Of a DNA stretch of 64,000 nucleotides, positions 11,655 to 21,661 are shown in pieces (positions within the stretch are counted from its first letter, which is position 1; the number at the start of each line of letters is the position of its first letter). The stretch covers positions 522,774-586,773 of the forward strand of contig JAGFBZ010000722.1 in NCBI GenBank assembly GCA_018398805.1. The letters are read 5' to 3'. Below the pieces are notes generated by a model. That model ran no database searches. It was not told where the DNA came from and was given only the letters and a program-made list of their open reading frames with translations. A program made the position numbers and the translations under genes. Source of the stretch: Hirundichthys speculiger. Lineage: Eukaryota; Chordata; Actinopteri; Beloniformes; Exocoetidae.

Positions 11655-12003
11655 TGTGTGCTCTCCTCTCTGTCCTCCATCCTTTCTCTGTCCTGTCTCC
11701 CCTCTTTTCTTTCTTTACCCGGCTGGTCTTCATCAGGAAGGTCCCCCATATAATCCAGGTCCTGCTCAAGGTTTCTTCTTCTTAAAGTGGAGTTTTTTCT
11801 TGCCACTGTTTGGCTTAAAGGTCTTTTTACTCCCCCTGTGGGAGTTTTTTTTTTTTACCTGCTATTATCCTTGTTTAGGATTTAATATTATAATTTTAGT
11901 GAATGATATTTGCTCGGGGGTCATGATCTGGGTCTCTGTAAAGCGCCTGGAGACAAATGACATTGTAACAGATGCTATACAAATAAAATTGAATTGAATT
12001 GAA
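11655..12003 (+). mobile_element. Non-LTR retrotransposon 3' tail, copy 1
   Basis: The 3' untranslated tail of a fish LINE. Blocks CTCAAGGTTTCTTCTTCTTA, TGTAAAGCGCCTGGAGACAA and GCTATACAAATAAAATTGAA are followed by TTGAA-type short 3' repeats. A second copy in the opposite orientation is at 61745-62147. The two align over their whole length, sharing the left edge near TGTGTGCTCTCCTCTC. No reverse transcriptase remains, so the LINE clade is not assigned. Confidence 0.72.
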
Positions 12004-13974
12004 TCTGTCCAGAAGTGGTATTACTACTGATAGATTTACATATTTTCCCTTTTTCAATTCTGACTAAGCTAAATAAAGCTTTTCATCTGATGCTGTATTT
12101 AGCTGATTTTTATAGCTCAGTAAGGATATGGCTTTTTTTATTTTTAAATCATGACCTGATATGTAAAGCCCAATAATTAAAATTTAAAACCTTCTTTAAT
12201 TTTGGTTCTTTGGTTGCAAAGTTGTTTATGGCTGTAACTTATAATTATTTTCACTACTCAGAGTCTCATATTTGTTTTAAGTACGTTATTAAATTATTGT
12301 CTTAACCATTTGTTATGAATTTGTTTACTTGATCCAACAAATCATCTCAACATGTTTTTGTGTTGACACGAAATTAAGCAAATGTCCAGAAACGGGAAAA
12401 ATTACTTTAAACAATCTTTTGTTATCAAGATTAGATTTGATCATTCTTTTTGTTAATATATGAATCTACATAAATCAAACTCAGTTTATATTTTCATGAA
12501 ACGAGAGCTTGGACTTGATTGACTGATGTTTGAATGACAAATCGATTAACTAAATGCTTTCCTCATTACTGATCACATTAAGGCTCCATCTGAAGATGAG
12601 ACTCATAATTAATCCGCCTGATTGCTTTTCTCCATTAACTGATTAATGTCTGATTAACGTCAGTGAAATACTGAGACCTGTTTACAAAAGAGACTTTTCC
12701 CTGAACCAAACTCAATTTTGCCATCATATCACACGAAGATAAATGTTACTCAAGAGGGCAAATTTGATATTAAAATGGACTCAAATGATTAATTAGTTGT
12801 AAAGAACTGTAGGAATTGATTAATAGACTGATTGCTCAGTCCTGTCTTGATATATGGCTTATTAATGACACTCACCCTTCAGCCTGATGCTCCCTAAAGC
12901 CGCCGTCTCTGAAAATGACAGCCTGTTTTCTTCATTGAGTCCTTCATTGATTGGCAGGTGATACACGGACCCGACTCGTCTTTACACGTCTTTAAAAGAA
13001 ATGAGCCGTTCGTTGCTCCCAGCATGAACGTTTGTCATGTTTCCATTAAAGTCTTCCTATAGCGCAGCAGCTTCAGAAACTCTTCAGAGTTTCTTCAGAA
13101 ACTGGGCTGAGTTTCCTCTGCAGAGTTTCAACATGTCAGATGCTGCTGCGGCGCACGATTGTACAAACAAACGTATGAGAGAGAAAAGTGTGTAGATTAG
13201 AGCAGATGGTTCACTGACTTTATTTATTCAGCTAAAAGCAGATTTATTTATCCACATTTATGCTCAAAAGCTGCTTTAATGTCGAAGGATAACTCATCCA
13301 GTAGGCTGGGGGACGAAATGGTCTCGATGTGTCTCTGCTGAGGATAGGATTTTTTTAATGCAGGTATCTGATTTCAGTTAAGAAAAGCCTCAGGTTTTAT
13401 CAGACAGGTAATCAAGGCAGGTATCGTGCCTCTTTATTCCACTTTTGTTTTATTTAATTGCATGTTTTTGAGCCATTTGTTTAGCAGGTATCATCTCTGA
13501 TGCGCTCTTGCTCTTTTAAAACAATGTTGTGTCATTATAAGATTATTCAAACACTTGACCCATTGAATGTTGTTCCTTGCTTTGAGTGTTCTTACTTAGA
13601 AGTGGAAAATTGAGAGGAAAGTAATGTTTGCCTCCCCCTTAATGATCCAATCTGTGGTTCACAAGATCCGTGACATGACTCCAACCACGAGGTACGTGAT
13701 CCGTCTCTGCCTCAGCTGTCGCTGCTGTAACACTGGGAAGGGCTTGTGATGGTTACTGTCTGCAAACGGAAGGTTTCAAGGCTCAGTGGTGGTGAGACGG
13801 AGCAGGAGAGACTGCAGCCAGCGGTAGAACAGAGCAGCAAACCTGAACTCACTAAATGTTTCAGCTCACCTCCGTTCTGATGCTCAAACCTGGAGGAACA
13901 CGTGAAAATGACATCAATTAACTTCTTGATGTCCAATTACCTGTCTGACATTCCTCCAGCACCATTCAGAGTTG
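12004..13974. other. No gene recognised; AT-rich (dgkb intron)
   Basis: AT-rich non-repetitive-looking sequence. 12545-12870 has many ATTAAT/TAATTA-type motifs, listed as a finding. No coding evidence. Confidence 0.5.
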
Positions 13975-14280
13975 GTCATCCATCCATCCGTCCATCCATC
14001 CATCCATCCATCCATCCACCTTCTAGTCACCATCCTTCCATCCATCCAGCCTCCTTCTCATCCATCCAAACATCCATCCATCCTTCTCATCTATCCATCT
14101 AGTCCCCTTCTCATCCCTCCATTCATCCATCCAGCCTGCTTCTCATCATCCATCCATCCATCAATCCATCCATCCAGCAGCCTTCTCATCTATCATTCCA
14201 TCTATCCATCCATCCATCTCATTCTTCCATCCATCCATCCATCCATCTCATTCTTACATCCATCTATCCTCATCTCTATC
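13975..14280. repeat. CATC tetranucleotide microsatellite, degenerate
   Basis: Long, interrupted run of CATC/TCCA units broken by short non-repeat spacers such as TTCTCATCTA. Open frames across it are artefacts of the tetranucleotide period. Confidence 0.93.
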
Positions 14281-14559
14281 ACATGTATCCATTCTCACAT
14301 TCCAGCTCTCTTTCATATCATCTTCAGCTCATTAAACCAGTTACGCTGCTGTGATCTGGTCTTATCAGGTAAAACAGCTCTGGAATCACCACAGAATACA
14401 TGTGTCATGCAAAAGCACGGTCTCACAGCTGTGCAGGACAAAGGTCAACTAAGATTTCAGCCATAATACTGTCTAGAAGCAGGAACTCTGAGTACGTAAC
14501 AATATCATAAGGAAATACCAAGGTCATAAATTAAAGAATTCTCGTTTTTCCATCACAGT

Positions 14560-15345
14560 GATCAGAGGCTCAGTTCTCCTACTTGACCTCAAATCAGTTA
14601 TTGTTACATCATATTCAGCTGCATCAAACTCATTTAAAAAAAAAAAAAAACAATGCTGTATACATTGTTACATTTCTGTTACATATACATTTCTGTATAC
14701 AACCCTTATCTGGTTGCTACTGGTCGCTTATTTCCCTGCACCTCCATTAGGCTTCGATCATATGGTGTTACTGTCATAAAGCCCCGGGTGGCTTTTAAAC
14801 TTTTGAATTTTAATGAGGAAAAGACTGAGGTGGTGATGCCACGAGAGCCCCTCTTGTAGATTTGGGGTACTGGGAACCAGTATATGGAGCCAACTACAGC
14901 AGAGTGGACTCTGACCGTCAAGCTTCCGTCTCTCGAGACGGCTGGCCAAGTTAAAGCCTATTCTAAATTATAAAGCGCTTCGAGACAGTAATCCACGCCT
15001 TTGTTACCAGTCTGCTGGATTACTGTAATGTCCTGTCTGTGGGGGTCAGTGGGTCCTCCATCACCCGTCTCCAGATGGCACGGAGCATCTTTTAACACAG
15101 CACATTTCCTCTATTTTAGCCTCTTTACACCAGCTGCCTGTACACTGTAGCATCCATCCTTAAAGTCACCCTCTGACCTCAGAGAGCGAGTGTAGCGAGT
15201 GCAGTGTAGACTGATTGGCCCTCTCGTTAGACAGGCCCCTTCGCTTTCTTTCTTTTAGAAGCCCACCTCCTTCTGTCCAGCCTTTAGTGTCACGTAAGCC
15301 GTTGATTTTTAGTGTGTTTTATTATTTTTATTTCACTGATGTTGT
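14560..15345 (+). mobile_element. L2-like LINE fragment, reverse transcriptase C-terminus
   Basis: Broken frames give pieces such as FNEEKTEVV, then VIHAFVTSLLDYCN and SSITRLQMAR. These match the region after the RT fingers and palm in jockey-superfamily (L2/Rex1-like) LINEs, where [10 protein letters not shown] and [11 protein letters not shown] are conserved. Stops and indels abound. The true left limit is uncertain: recognisable coding starts near 14790. Confidence 0.62.
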
Positions 15346-16039
15346 ACCTCTGAACTTGTTTTTATTTGTATTTTTATGACGAGCTGTGTTTTTTTTCTCT
15401 AAATGGCTTTATAAATGGCAGCTGGATTGTGGAACATCTTACACAGCGCTGGTTTTCATCTTCGGGGACTAATGCTTCATCTGTGCCGTCGGGTGGAACA
15501 GTGGCCATTTCTCTGAAGGTCACTGTTAAATGTTATCCTTCCACGTGGCTAAGCTTTGGCTGTTTTTGATTGGTTGGTGTGACTGGTATGTCGGGGCCAC
15601 GGTGCTTCTCATTGGTGGGCGTGACTGCCACACAAGGAGACACCGTGACACTGTAAAAACCAGAGAGCCGCTATGTTTAAGCCTTCGTCAGACATCCTGC
15701 ATAATGTACAGTATAAGTGCAGCTTTCAAATTGTATTTCTGATTAAAATTTGACCAACTGTCCCGCCCAGATAACTGAGATAGAAAGTAGAATTACCCAG
15801 CCTCTACACTTTAATCTCCATACAACTTTAACTTCATGTTGAGCGTCATTTTTTTTTCTTACTATTTGCCGATTTCCTCTTTGTTGTTTACTGCAACACA
15901 GGTGGCTCTCTGCGTTAGCTTTAAAACAGAGGAATGGAGTTACAGTGAACATCAGGGTTTATTATGTGATGAACATACTCCGCTGAAATGTAGCGTATCA
16001 GCACAGAGAAGAAAGATTTAAGTGACTCTGAGCTGGTCT
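15346..16039. other. No gene recognised (dgkb intron)
   Basis: AT-rich sequence with no motif I recognise. It could include the LINE 3' end at its left edge. Confidence 0.45.
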
Positions 16040-16590
16040 GGGTATTTGAGAAAGATTTTCACACACAACCATCTCTAGAGTTCACCGCTGTGTAGTTGAA
16101 AATGCCTCGTTGACGTCAGAGGTCAGTAGAGAGTGGGAAAGACTGGTTGGAGATGATAGAAACTCAAATAACCAACCGAGGTATGCAGGACATCATCTCT
16201 GAATGCACAACACCTTGCCTTGTATCAACAGTTCAGGTTGCTAGTGGTGTAATGGTGTGGGAGACATTTTCCTGGCACACTTTGGAGCCCTTCGCACCAA
16301 CTGATCATGGTTTGAAGCACCACGTGTGACCTGAGTGTTGCTGCTGACCATCTCCATCCCTTCATGACCACAGTGGACCATCTTCTTCCAGCAGGATGAT
16401 GCTCCATGATCATCTCTAACTGGTTTCTTGAACATGACAGTGAGTTCACTGTCCTCCAGGGGCCTCCACAGTCACCAGATCTCAGTCCAGTGAAGCAGCT
16501 TTGGGATGTGGTGGAACGGGAGGTTCTCATCATGGATGTTCAGACCAACAAATCTGCAGCAACTGGTGATGTTATCACATCAATATGGAC

Positions 16591-17180
16591 TAGGGATGCA
16601 CATTTTGGATTCTTTTTTATGACCGTTAACCGACGCCCTTTAACGATTAATAACCGTTAACCGATAAGTCCAGGAGGGTTGGCTGCCGTGATGTTGCGCG
16701 CGTTGTCGTGGACGCATGCGGACACTTCCCCGTGTATACTCTCGCGGCAATGTGCCGCAGTCACTTTTGATTTATACTAGCGTGGTCTCCGCTATGTAAT
16801 TCCACCCAACAACGCAAGAGCGACAATCACGAACTAGCTAAACTTACTAAACTTATCTCTTGTGTTTTTCCACTTCCTCACCATCTCGGCCGTATCCAGA
16901 CCCACATTCATCGCTATCTCCCTCCATGAATTACTAGAATATGTGCTGTCTTTGTAGTGTGGAGAACCAGAATCGTACAGATGTGGGTACTTCCTCGTTT
17001 TTTCGATGACGCGCTCTTTTCTACGCAGATGTAGAATTGACCTGGCCTGTTGCACCTGTTGACACGCCCCCATGAGTTGATTGAATTACGTAGCTTAAAA
17101 ACAAAATTGACCGTTAGTATTAAACGGTTAGAGTTACTGTTTTCGGTCAATGGTTAAACGGTTAACCATGAACATCCCTA
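16591..17180. mobile_element. hAT element inserted in the Tc1-like transposon
   Basis: Ends are TAGGGATGCAC and GAACATCCCTA, inverted. An exact 8-bp target duplication, ATATGGAC, flanks it (16583-16590 and 17181-17188). The 8-bp duplication is diagnostic of hAT insertion. Near both ends are GTTAACCG-type subterminal repeats. The interior carries a MADF-domain sequence on the minus strand instead of a hAT transposase, so the element is non-autonomous. Confidence 0.9.
16834..17073 (-). pseudogene. MADF-domain reading frame captured in the hAT element
   Basis: The minus-strand frame of 79 residues contains a MADF-type (Myb/SANT-like) DNA-binding domain at about residues 18-79, with EKTRKYPHLYDSGSPHYKD and SNSWREIAMNVGLD, then VRKWKNTRDKFS. 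MADF proteins accompany the transposase in PIF/Harbinger elements. It stops right after the domain, where a GTAAGT donor-like site lies. It therefore looks like a first exon left without its partners. It is nearly identical at protein level to 52146-52451. Whether it is expressed is unknown. Confidence 0.65.
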
Positions 17181-17318
17181 ATATGGACCAACATCTCTGA
17201 TGCGTTTCAAAAACCTTGTTGAACCTACGACACCAGGAATCAAGGCAGTTCTGAAGACAAAAGGGGGTACTACCCGGTACTAGTAGGGTGTACCTAATGA
17301 AGTGGTCTCTGAGGATAT

Positions 17319-18219
17319 GTTTGCACCAAAGAACAAAGCTGCAGGCAGATCTCAAAAAAGGTACAACCCTAAAACCAGCTGCTATGAAAGCAGCATGAAA
17401 CTAGTGGTAAAGGGAGCTGTGTATCTGCAGTACTTTGACCAAAGCATGTCAAAGACATTTCAATGAGAATCTTAGAAAACTGTGTGAAACTGTAAGAAAA
17501 GAGGGCACAATCTGTTTCCTTAAAGAAATATTAGCTTCTCCTGTTTTTAAGAGAACCAGTGTAGCCGTGTGGAAAAGAGAGAGAGCTGCTGTAGCAATAG
17601 AAAAATGTGACTCTCATTCATGACCAAAATAAAATCATGTCACCAGGTTGTAATTTCTGCTCAAGCATTAGATTAACCCACACACACATGCACACACACA
17701 GACAATAGACCGTCTCAATAAAGATTTGCGTCATCTAATCTAATTCCCCTTAGTTGAATCTTCGGTGAATTTAACATTCTGTTCATGAAGGGCTGTGAGG
17801 TCGTAATTTCTGCATTATTGCGTAATTCCTCAACGGAGCGGCTTGCGTGACTCTGTGGATCATCCACCAGCAGCTCAGAGCGGACAGATGCTGTTTTGAC
17901 TAACAAATGCGGCAGAAAGCAAAGGAAGAGACGGCCACAAGGCCCATCCAGCAGGCTAATGAGCGGCGTCCTGAACAAAAGAAAACACATGAATGAAGGA
18001 TGTGGCACAAATCCTCCGGCTGAGGTTCCAGTCCGGTCTCTGCTGTGGCTCTAAATTTCAGAAGGAGCTGTGCAACCAAAGCTGACAGAGGTGGACACAT
18101 GGTTTGACCAGGGATCACGGGTGCAGGTGATGACTCCATACGGAGTTTTCAAATCAGGAGAAAGAAGAAACAAGACTTTGTTTTTTAAGCTTGTTGTTGA
18201 AACACTGACACATGAACAT
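17319..18219. other. No gene recognised (dgkb intron)
   Basis: A short open frame at 17435-17623 has no recognised match. There is a CA-rich run at about 17681-17702. Confidence 0.5.
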
Positions 18220-18655
18220 CATTATTATCGTCCGCCAAGGAGGTTATGTTGTTGCTGGCATTTATCTGTCTGTCTGTCTGTGTTCAAGATAACTCAAAAA
18301 GTTATGGATGGATTTTAATGAAATTTTCAGGAGTTGTCAGAAATGTGAAAAAGAAGAACTGATTTCATTTTGGCTGTGATCCAGAAGAAATCCTGGATTC
18401 TGGATCACTTTCAAATTTCCGATAACATTGTGGTCAATGGAGCCAAAAATTTTGTTTCTCAATATCTCCGTTAATTATTGCCCAAAACTCATGAAATTTG
18501 ACTCAGGGATTGACAATGGGAACCTCTATCAAATTTCAAAGGCTGATCCGGATCTGATCCAGAACGCAGGATTTTATCTCAATCTGTAAATCGCTCTATG
18601 GGGGAACTGTTGCACTTGCTGGAGGTTTGCGCTCTCCGAGTGCTTTTCTAATTGT
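18220..18655 (+). repeat. CCGCCAAGGAGG dispersed repeat, copy 1
   Basis: It begins CCGCCAAGGAGGTTATG and carries a block AACTCAAAAAGTTATGGATG, then CAGAAGAAATCCTGGATTCT. It ends in GCGCTCTCCGAGTGCTTTTC. Two more copies are at 34297-34724 (plus) and 37581-37829 (minus). This is a widespread fish repeat. I do not know its superfamily. Confidence 0.78.
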
Positions 18656-18840
18656 ATAAAGGATTTGGTTTGCATCGTCCTGATGCAAATCAAATCAAGG
18701 TGCTTCTTGATCGCATTGCATGATCTTATGCATAAGTACCTGTCTGTATCTCTCATCACTGAATGTGCAGAAATGCACCCCCTAACTTGCAAGGCACTTC
18801 CACAATGCTTGACTACCTGCTCCAGCCAAACATTTCACAT

Positions 18841-19128
18841 TTAGACCTTGTCCAGTGCACCTCCTGCTGTTTTCCCTACGTTTTTGTGCAGAGTTGAGTC
18901 ATTTGGCCTCATTTCCAAATCGAGGGTGCAGCAATTCTTTGATGAAGACCGCTTCTCGCTAGACTTCTTCTGACAGCAGATGGGTGTGCCTGGGTTCTGC
19001 TCGGTTCTGCTGGTTCTGGGCTGATGGCTCTGCGGGACTTCTTCTGATTTCAAAGGGAAGCAACCATAACGTGTTGCACGACGTTTTGTTGGCCGACCGC
19101 TGCCTCTACGGTCCTCAGTGTTGCCCAT
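18841..19128 (-). pseudogene. Possible Tc1/mariner-type transposase N-terminal fragment
   Basis: The minus-strand frame contains EDRRGSGRPTKRR, resembling the GRPR-like motif between the two helix-turn-helix modules of Tc1/mariner transposases. Later, LDLEMRPND is like the end of the DNA-binding region. No DDE domain or terminal repeat was seen. Weak assignment. Confidence 0.33.
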
Positions 19129-19768
19129 TTCTTTGTACTACTTTGAAAGAGCTTGACCAGCACATTTTGACTCTCTTGACTGCTCTGAAGTCCTGACGTA
19201 TCAGAGGCAGTTTAACTACCTAGTGTCTTGTTGCTGTGCTCAGTCTTGCTACAGGGTACGAACCTGTGACATGAAACCGTCTTCCACAACCTCACTGTGG
19301 TATCTGAGTTATTTTCAGGCTTTCTTCACAGCCGTTTCATTTTCAGTTAACAACTGTGTTTCCACCTACATATGAAACTGACGGTAATCAGCACCTCTTT
19401 GCTATAACTACAATCCTTCAAAATCCCTGTCTTTGCGCAAGGGCGCTAGAAGAAATGACGCTGCAATGAAGGCCATCAAATACTGATTCACATTTTTACA
19501 CTTTGTAAACCAATAAAAATAAACAGTGGCTCTGACAGGTAGCCGGCTCCACGATCACTGAGGAGTTGAATATTTTTGTGTATGCAAAGCTTTTTTGGTC
19601 AGGTTGTCTTTGCATGCATGGCTGCTGACGGTTTCCTTTTTTTTTTTCCTTCAGTCAGAACAGTTTTAAAAAGCTCTGAGCAAAGTCTGGAAACACAAGC
19701 GTGAATACAGGCCCCAGACGGTTTAAGTCTTGAATTTTAGCTGCATAAAACCTTTCGCACTCAACGGC
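19129..19768. other. No gene recognised (dgkb intron)
   Basis: Nothing recognised beyond short homopolymers such as the T run near 19638-19648. Confidence 0.5.
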
Positions 19769-19776
19769 ATCAATAC

Positions 19777-20587
19777 TAGTGCTGGGCGGTATGACCAAAA
19801 GTTTATATTACGGTATTTTTCAAAATTATATTGGTTTAATGGTATATCACGGTATTTTTTTTTTGAAGGCACAACTGGGTGTTAACCACATTTTCTAATC
19901 ATTTAGAGAGGAATTGCTGCAGTAAATTGGCTTAGAATGACCTATTTTACTGTCACGAGGAGTGAATATTGTAGAAAAACATTCATATCTACACTAGTAT
20001 TAATACAGGTTTGCATGGCCTCACAAAATGATACTATTTACAAAGAGGTGGCACTCATGATTCTAATTAAGTGAAGGAATCAGAATGAATGATAGTTGCA
20101 GTTAAAATACAGAACCCTTTTATTTTTCACATTTTGCAAACAACTTTTTTTGTAAAAAACCAACATTAACTAGACAATTTTAACATGGTGTTGCCTCCCG
20201 CGGCTACAACTTTAGCTCGGCAATATTTGTAGATTATTGTAGTTTGTCGTCTTTTTTAAATCCAAAGAACTTCCACACGACAGACACGGCTCCTCGTTCA
20301 GGAAGAAGTTCCTCAGTCTCATGTTGCCGTTCTGGAGCTTCCACTTCAGGACTTTCGCTATTTGCAGCCATCACCGTTTAACCATAAACTAGTAGCGTGT
20401 TGTGCCTCCAGTACAACTGCTAAACAGTCCCCTGTCAAACAGTGTTCTGCGGCACTTACGTTCCGCCGCGCGGTGTTCCCAACATTGTGTACGCTACAGT
20501 ACATACTCACCGATATTACGGTATATGAAAAATTCATATCATAAGAAATTCTGTATTTGGTATGAACCGGTATACTGCCCAGCACTA
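19777..20587. mobile_element. Non-autonomous hAT element
   Basis: Terminal inverted repeats TAGTGCTGGGCGGTATGAC and (read on the other strand) TAGTGCTGGGCAGTATACC bound the element. An exact 8-bp duplication ATCAATAC lies on each side (19769-19776 and 20588-20595). Subterminal repeats of the ACGGTAT type occur at both ends. No transposase frame inside. Confidence 0.93.
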
Positions 20588-20607
20588 ATCAATACCATAT
20601 TCTTATA

Positions 20608-20705
20608 TACACTCACCGGCCACTTTATCAGGTCCACCTTGCTAGTACCTGTCCAACTAACGAGCGGTTGGACAGGTGGACCAAATAAAGTGGCTGGTGA
20701 GTGTA
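20608..20705. mobile_element. Palindromic Tc1/mariner MITE
   Basis: A 98-base palindrome. The left arm TACACTCACCGGCCACTTTA pairs with a right arm ending ...AAAGTGGCTGGTGAGTGTA, and an inner pair CCTGTCCAAC / GTTGGACAGG surrounds a short loop. TA dinucleotides form both ends, as expected for Tc1/mariner. The terminal sequence matches the right end of the Tc1-like element at 17.3 kb. It lies in the dgkb intron 118 bases after the exon donor. The transcript would fold into a long hairpin. Confidence 0.92.
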
Positions 20706-20822
20706 AGTAGAATTAGATAAATACACTGTAAATGCATGAAAACACACGCATACGAACACACCATCAGGCTGCCATACAAAACACTAAAACAAAAGTGTAG
20801 ATCCAGACTCGTGGGGACTCAC

Positions 20823-20890
20823 ACTCGCTGTACTGCTGCAGCTGGGTGAACTCCGCCGGACTCAGACACACCCAGCTCGCGTCTTCCCAT
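20823..20890 (-). CDS. dgkb: Diacylglycerol kinase beta, N-terminal coding exon
   Basis: On the minus strand the frame WEDASWVCLSPAEFTQLQQY then SE, plus one base T, runs to the donor GTGAGT (20822-20817). SPxEFxQLQxYxEY is the start of the recoverin-homology domain of type I diacylglycerol kinases. The leftover T joins AC of the exon at 9764 to make Tyr, so the phases agree exactly. An ATG at 20890-20888 sits where the family normally starts, a few residues before the conserved Trp. It is offset by one base from this frame, and the frame upstream reaches a stop with no in-frame ATG. Start therefore unresolved: indel, error, or an upstream start exon spliced at the CAG before 20891. Confidence 0.82.
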
Positions 20891-21661
20891 GCTGCCGGGG
20901 GCCAGTTGCCAGGGGAAACGGGGCCCTGCGAACGAATGTGGCTTCACAGGAGTTGCGGGCTATCCCTGGGTGAAGTTGTGCAAAAAGACAGAGGAGAAGA
21001 TACGTCCTGACGCCATCTCTGCTTCTTTACAACCAGCACCTTGTGAACACACGGGAGGTGTGAGAGACCGCAGAGCAGGACGAAGTGAGAGGTCACTGGC
21101 TTCACGCCCTGAATATTTAACTCTGGCTTTTAACGGCAGAATAGAAAAGGAAATGGCTACAAAAATAAGGGATTTCAGTTGGCCTGGTTTAGATCCTGAT
21201 GGTCTGCTGCACAGAGGATTCAGCAGTGAGACGGCTGTATGTTACTCCTCATTGACAGAGATGGAATAAAGCAGCAGGTCTGCAACAGTAGACGCCTCCC
21301 GTTACTGTAAGAGAGAGAAAAAGAGAGAGAGAGAAAGAAAGGAACACATCAGTGAGGTCTCAACATTATGGGAGCTGTAACTATAAAATACACAGACATC
21401 AATATCTCTTAAGTCATTTCACAGATAAAGGAGGAAGGACAGGTGAGTGTAGGAGGAACGGATGTAGAGAGGATGAAGAGCATCTGAACACTGACGAGCA
21501 GAGGAAATCACCTTCCACTATCCATTCATCCATCCACCCATCCATCCATTTCCTGCCATTTAACAGCCTGAGCAGACATCCCCCACACCTCTCTTCTCCC
21601 CACCTCCGACCCAGCTCCACCACAGAGACAAAGAAGCGTTCCCAAGCCAACTGGGAGATTT
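20891..21661. other. Upstream of dgkb first coding exon; no gene recognised
   Basis: Probably dgkb 5' UTR intron. It includes an AGAG-rich run near 21310-21340 and a short CATC run at 21524-21548. The open frame at 20889-21269 on the plus strand is antisense to the dgkb exon and not supported. Confidence 0.5.

Larger units (their letters stand above)
16040..17318 (+). mobile_element. Tc1-like transposon, internally deleted and interrupted by a hAT
   Basis: Transposase pieces on the plus strand include GVMVWETFSWHTLEPFAPTD, ISNWFLEHDSEFTVLQGPPQ and QSPDLSPVKQLWDVVERE. These are the catalytic-domain and linker motifs of a fish Tc1/mariner transposase. The reading continues after the hAT insertion as a further C-terminal block (GIKAVLKTKGG-like). 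The right end GGTGTACCTAATGAAGTGG resembles the known terminal repeat of this family, also seen intact in the MITE at 20608-20705. The 5' part is deleted relative to a full element. Left boundary approximate. Confidence 0.75.
9765..20822 (-). other. dgkb: dgkb intron, about 11 kb, repeat-filled
   Basis: The interval is bounded by a GTGAGT donor at 20822 (minus strand) and a CTCAG acceptor at 9765. The two exons match in phase (Tyr split as T|AC). It contains a SINE, an L2-like fragment, a LINE tail, microsatellites, a Tc1-like/hAT nest, a mariner-type fragment, a second hAT and a palindromic MITE. Each is listed separately. Confidence 0.82.

Noticed and set aside
11389..11997. 202-residue plus-strand frame
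   Set aside because: It overlaps a LINE 3' tail and pyrimidine-rich sequence, with no recognisable domain.
13902..14466. His/Pro/Ser-rich frames in the CATC repeat
   Set aside because: Artefact of a tetranucleotide microsatellite.
20889..21269. 126-residue plus-strand frame
   Set aside because: It starts antisense to the dgkb exon and has no known domain or splice support.
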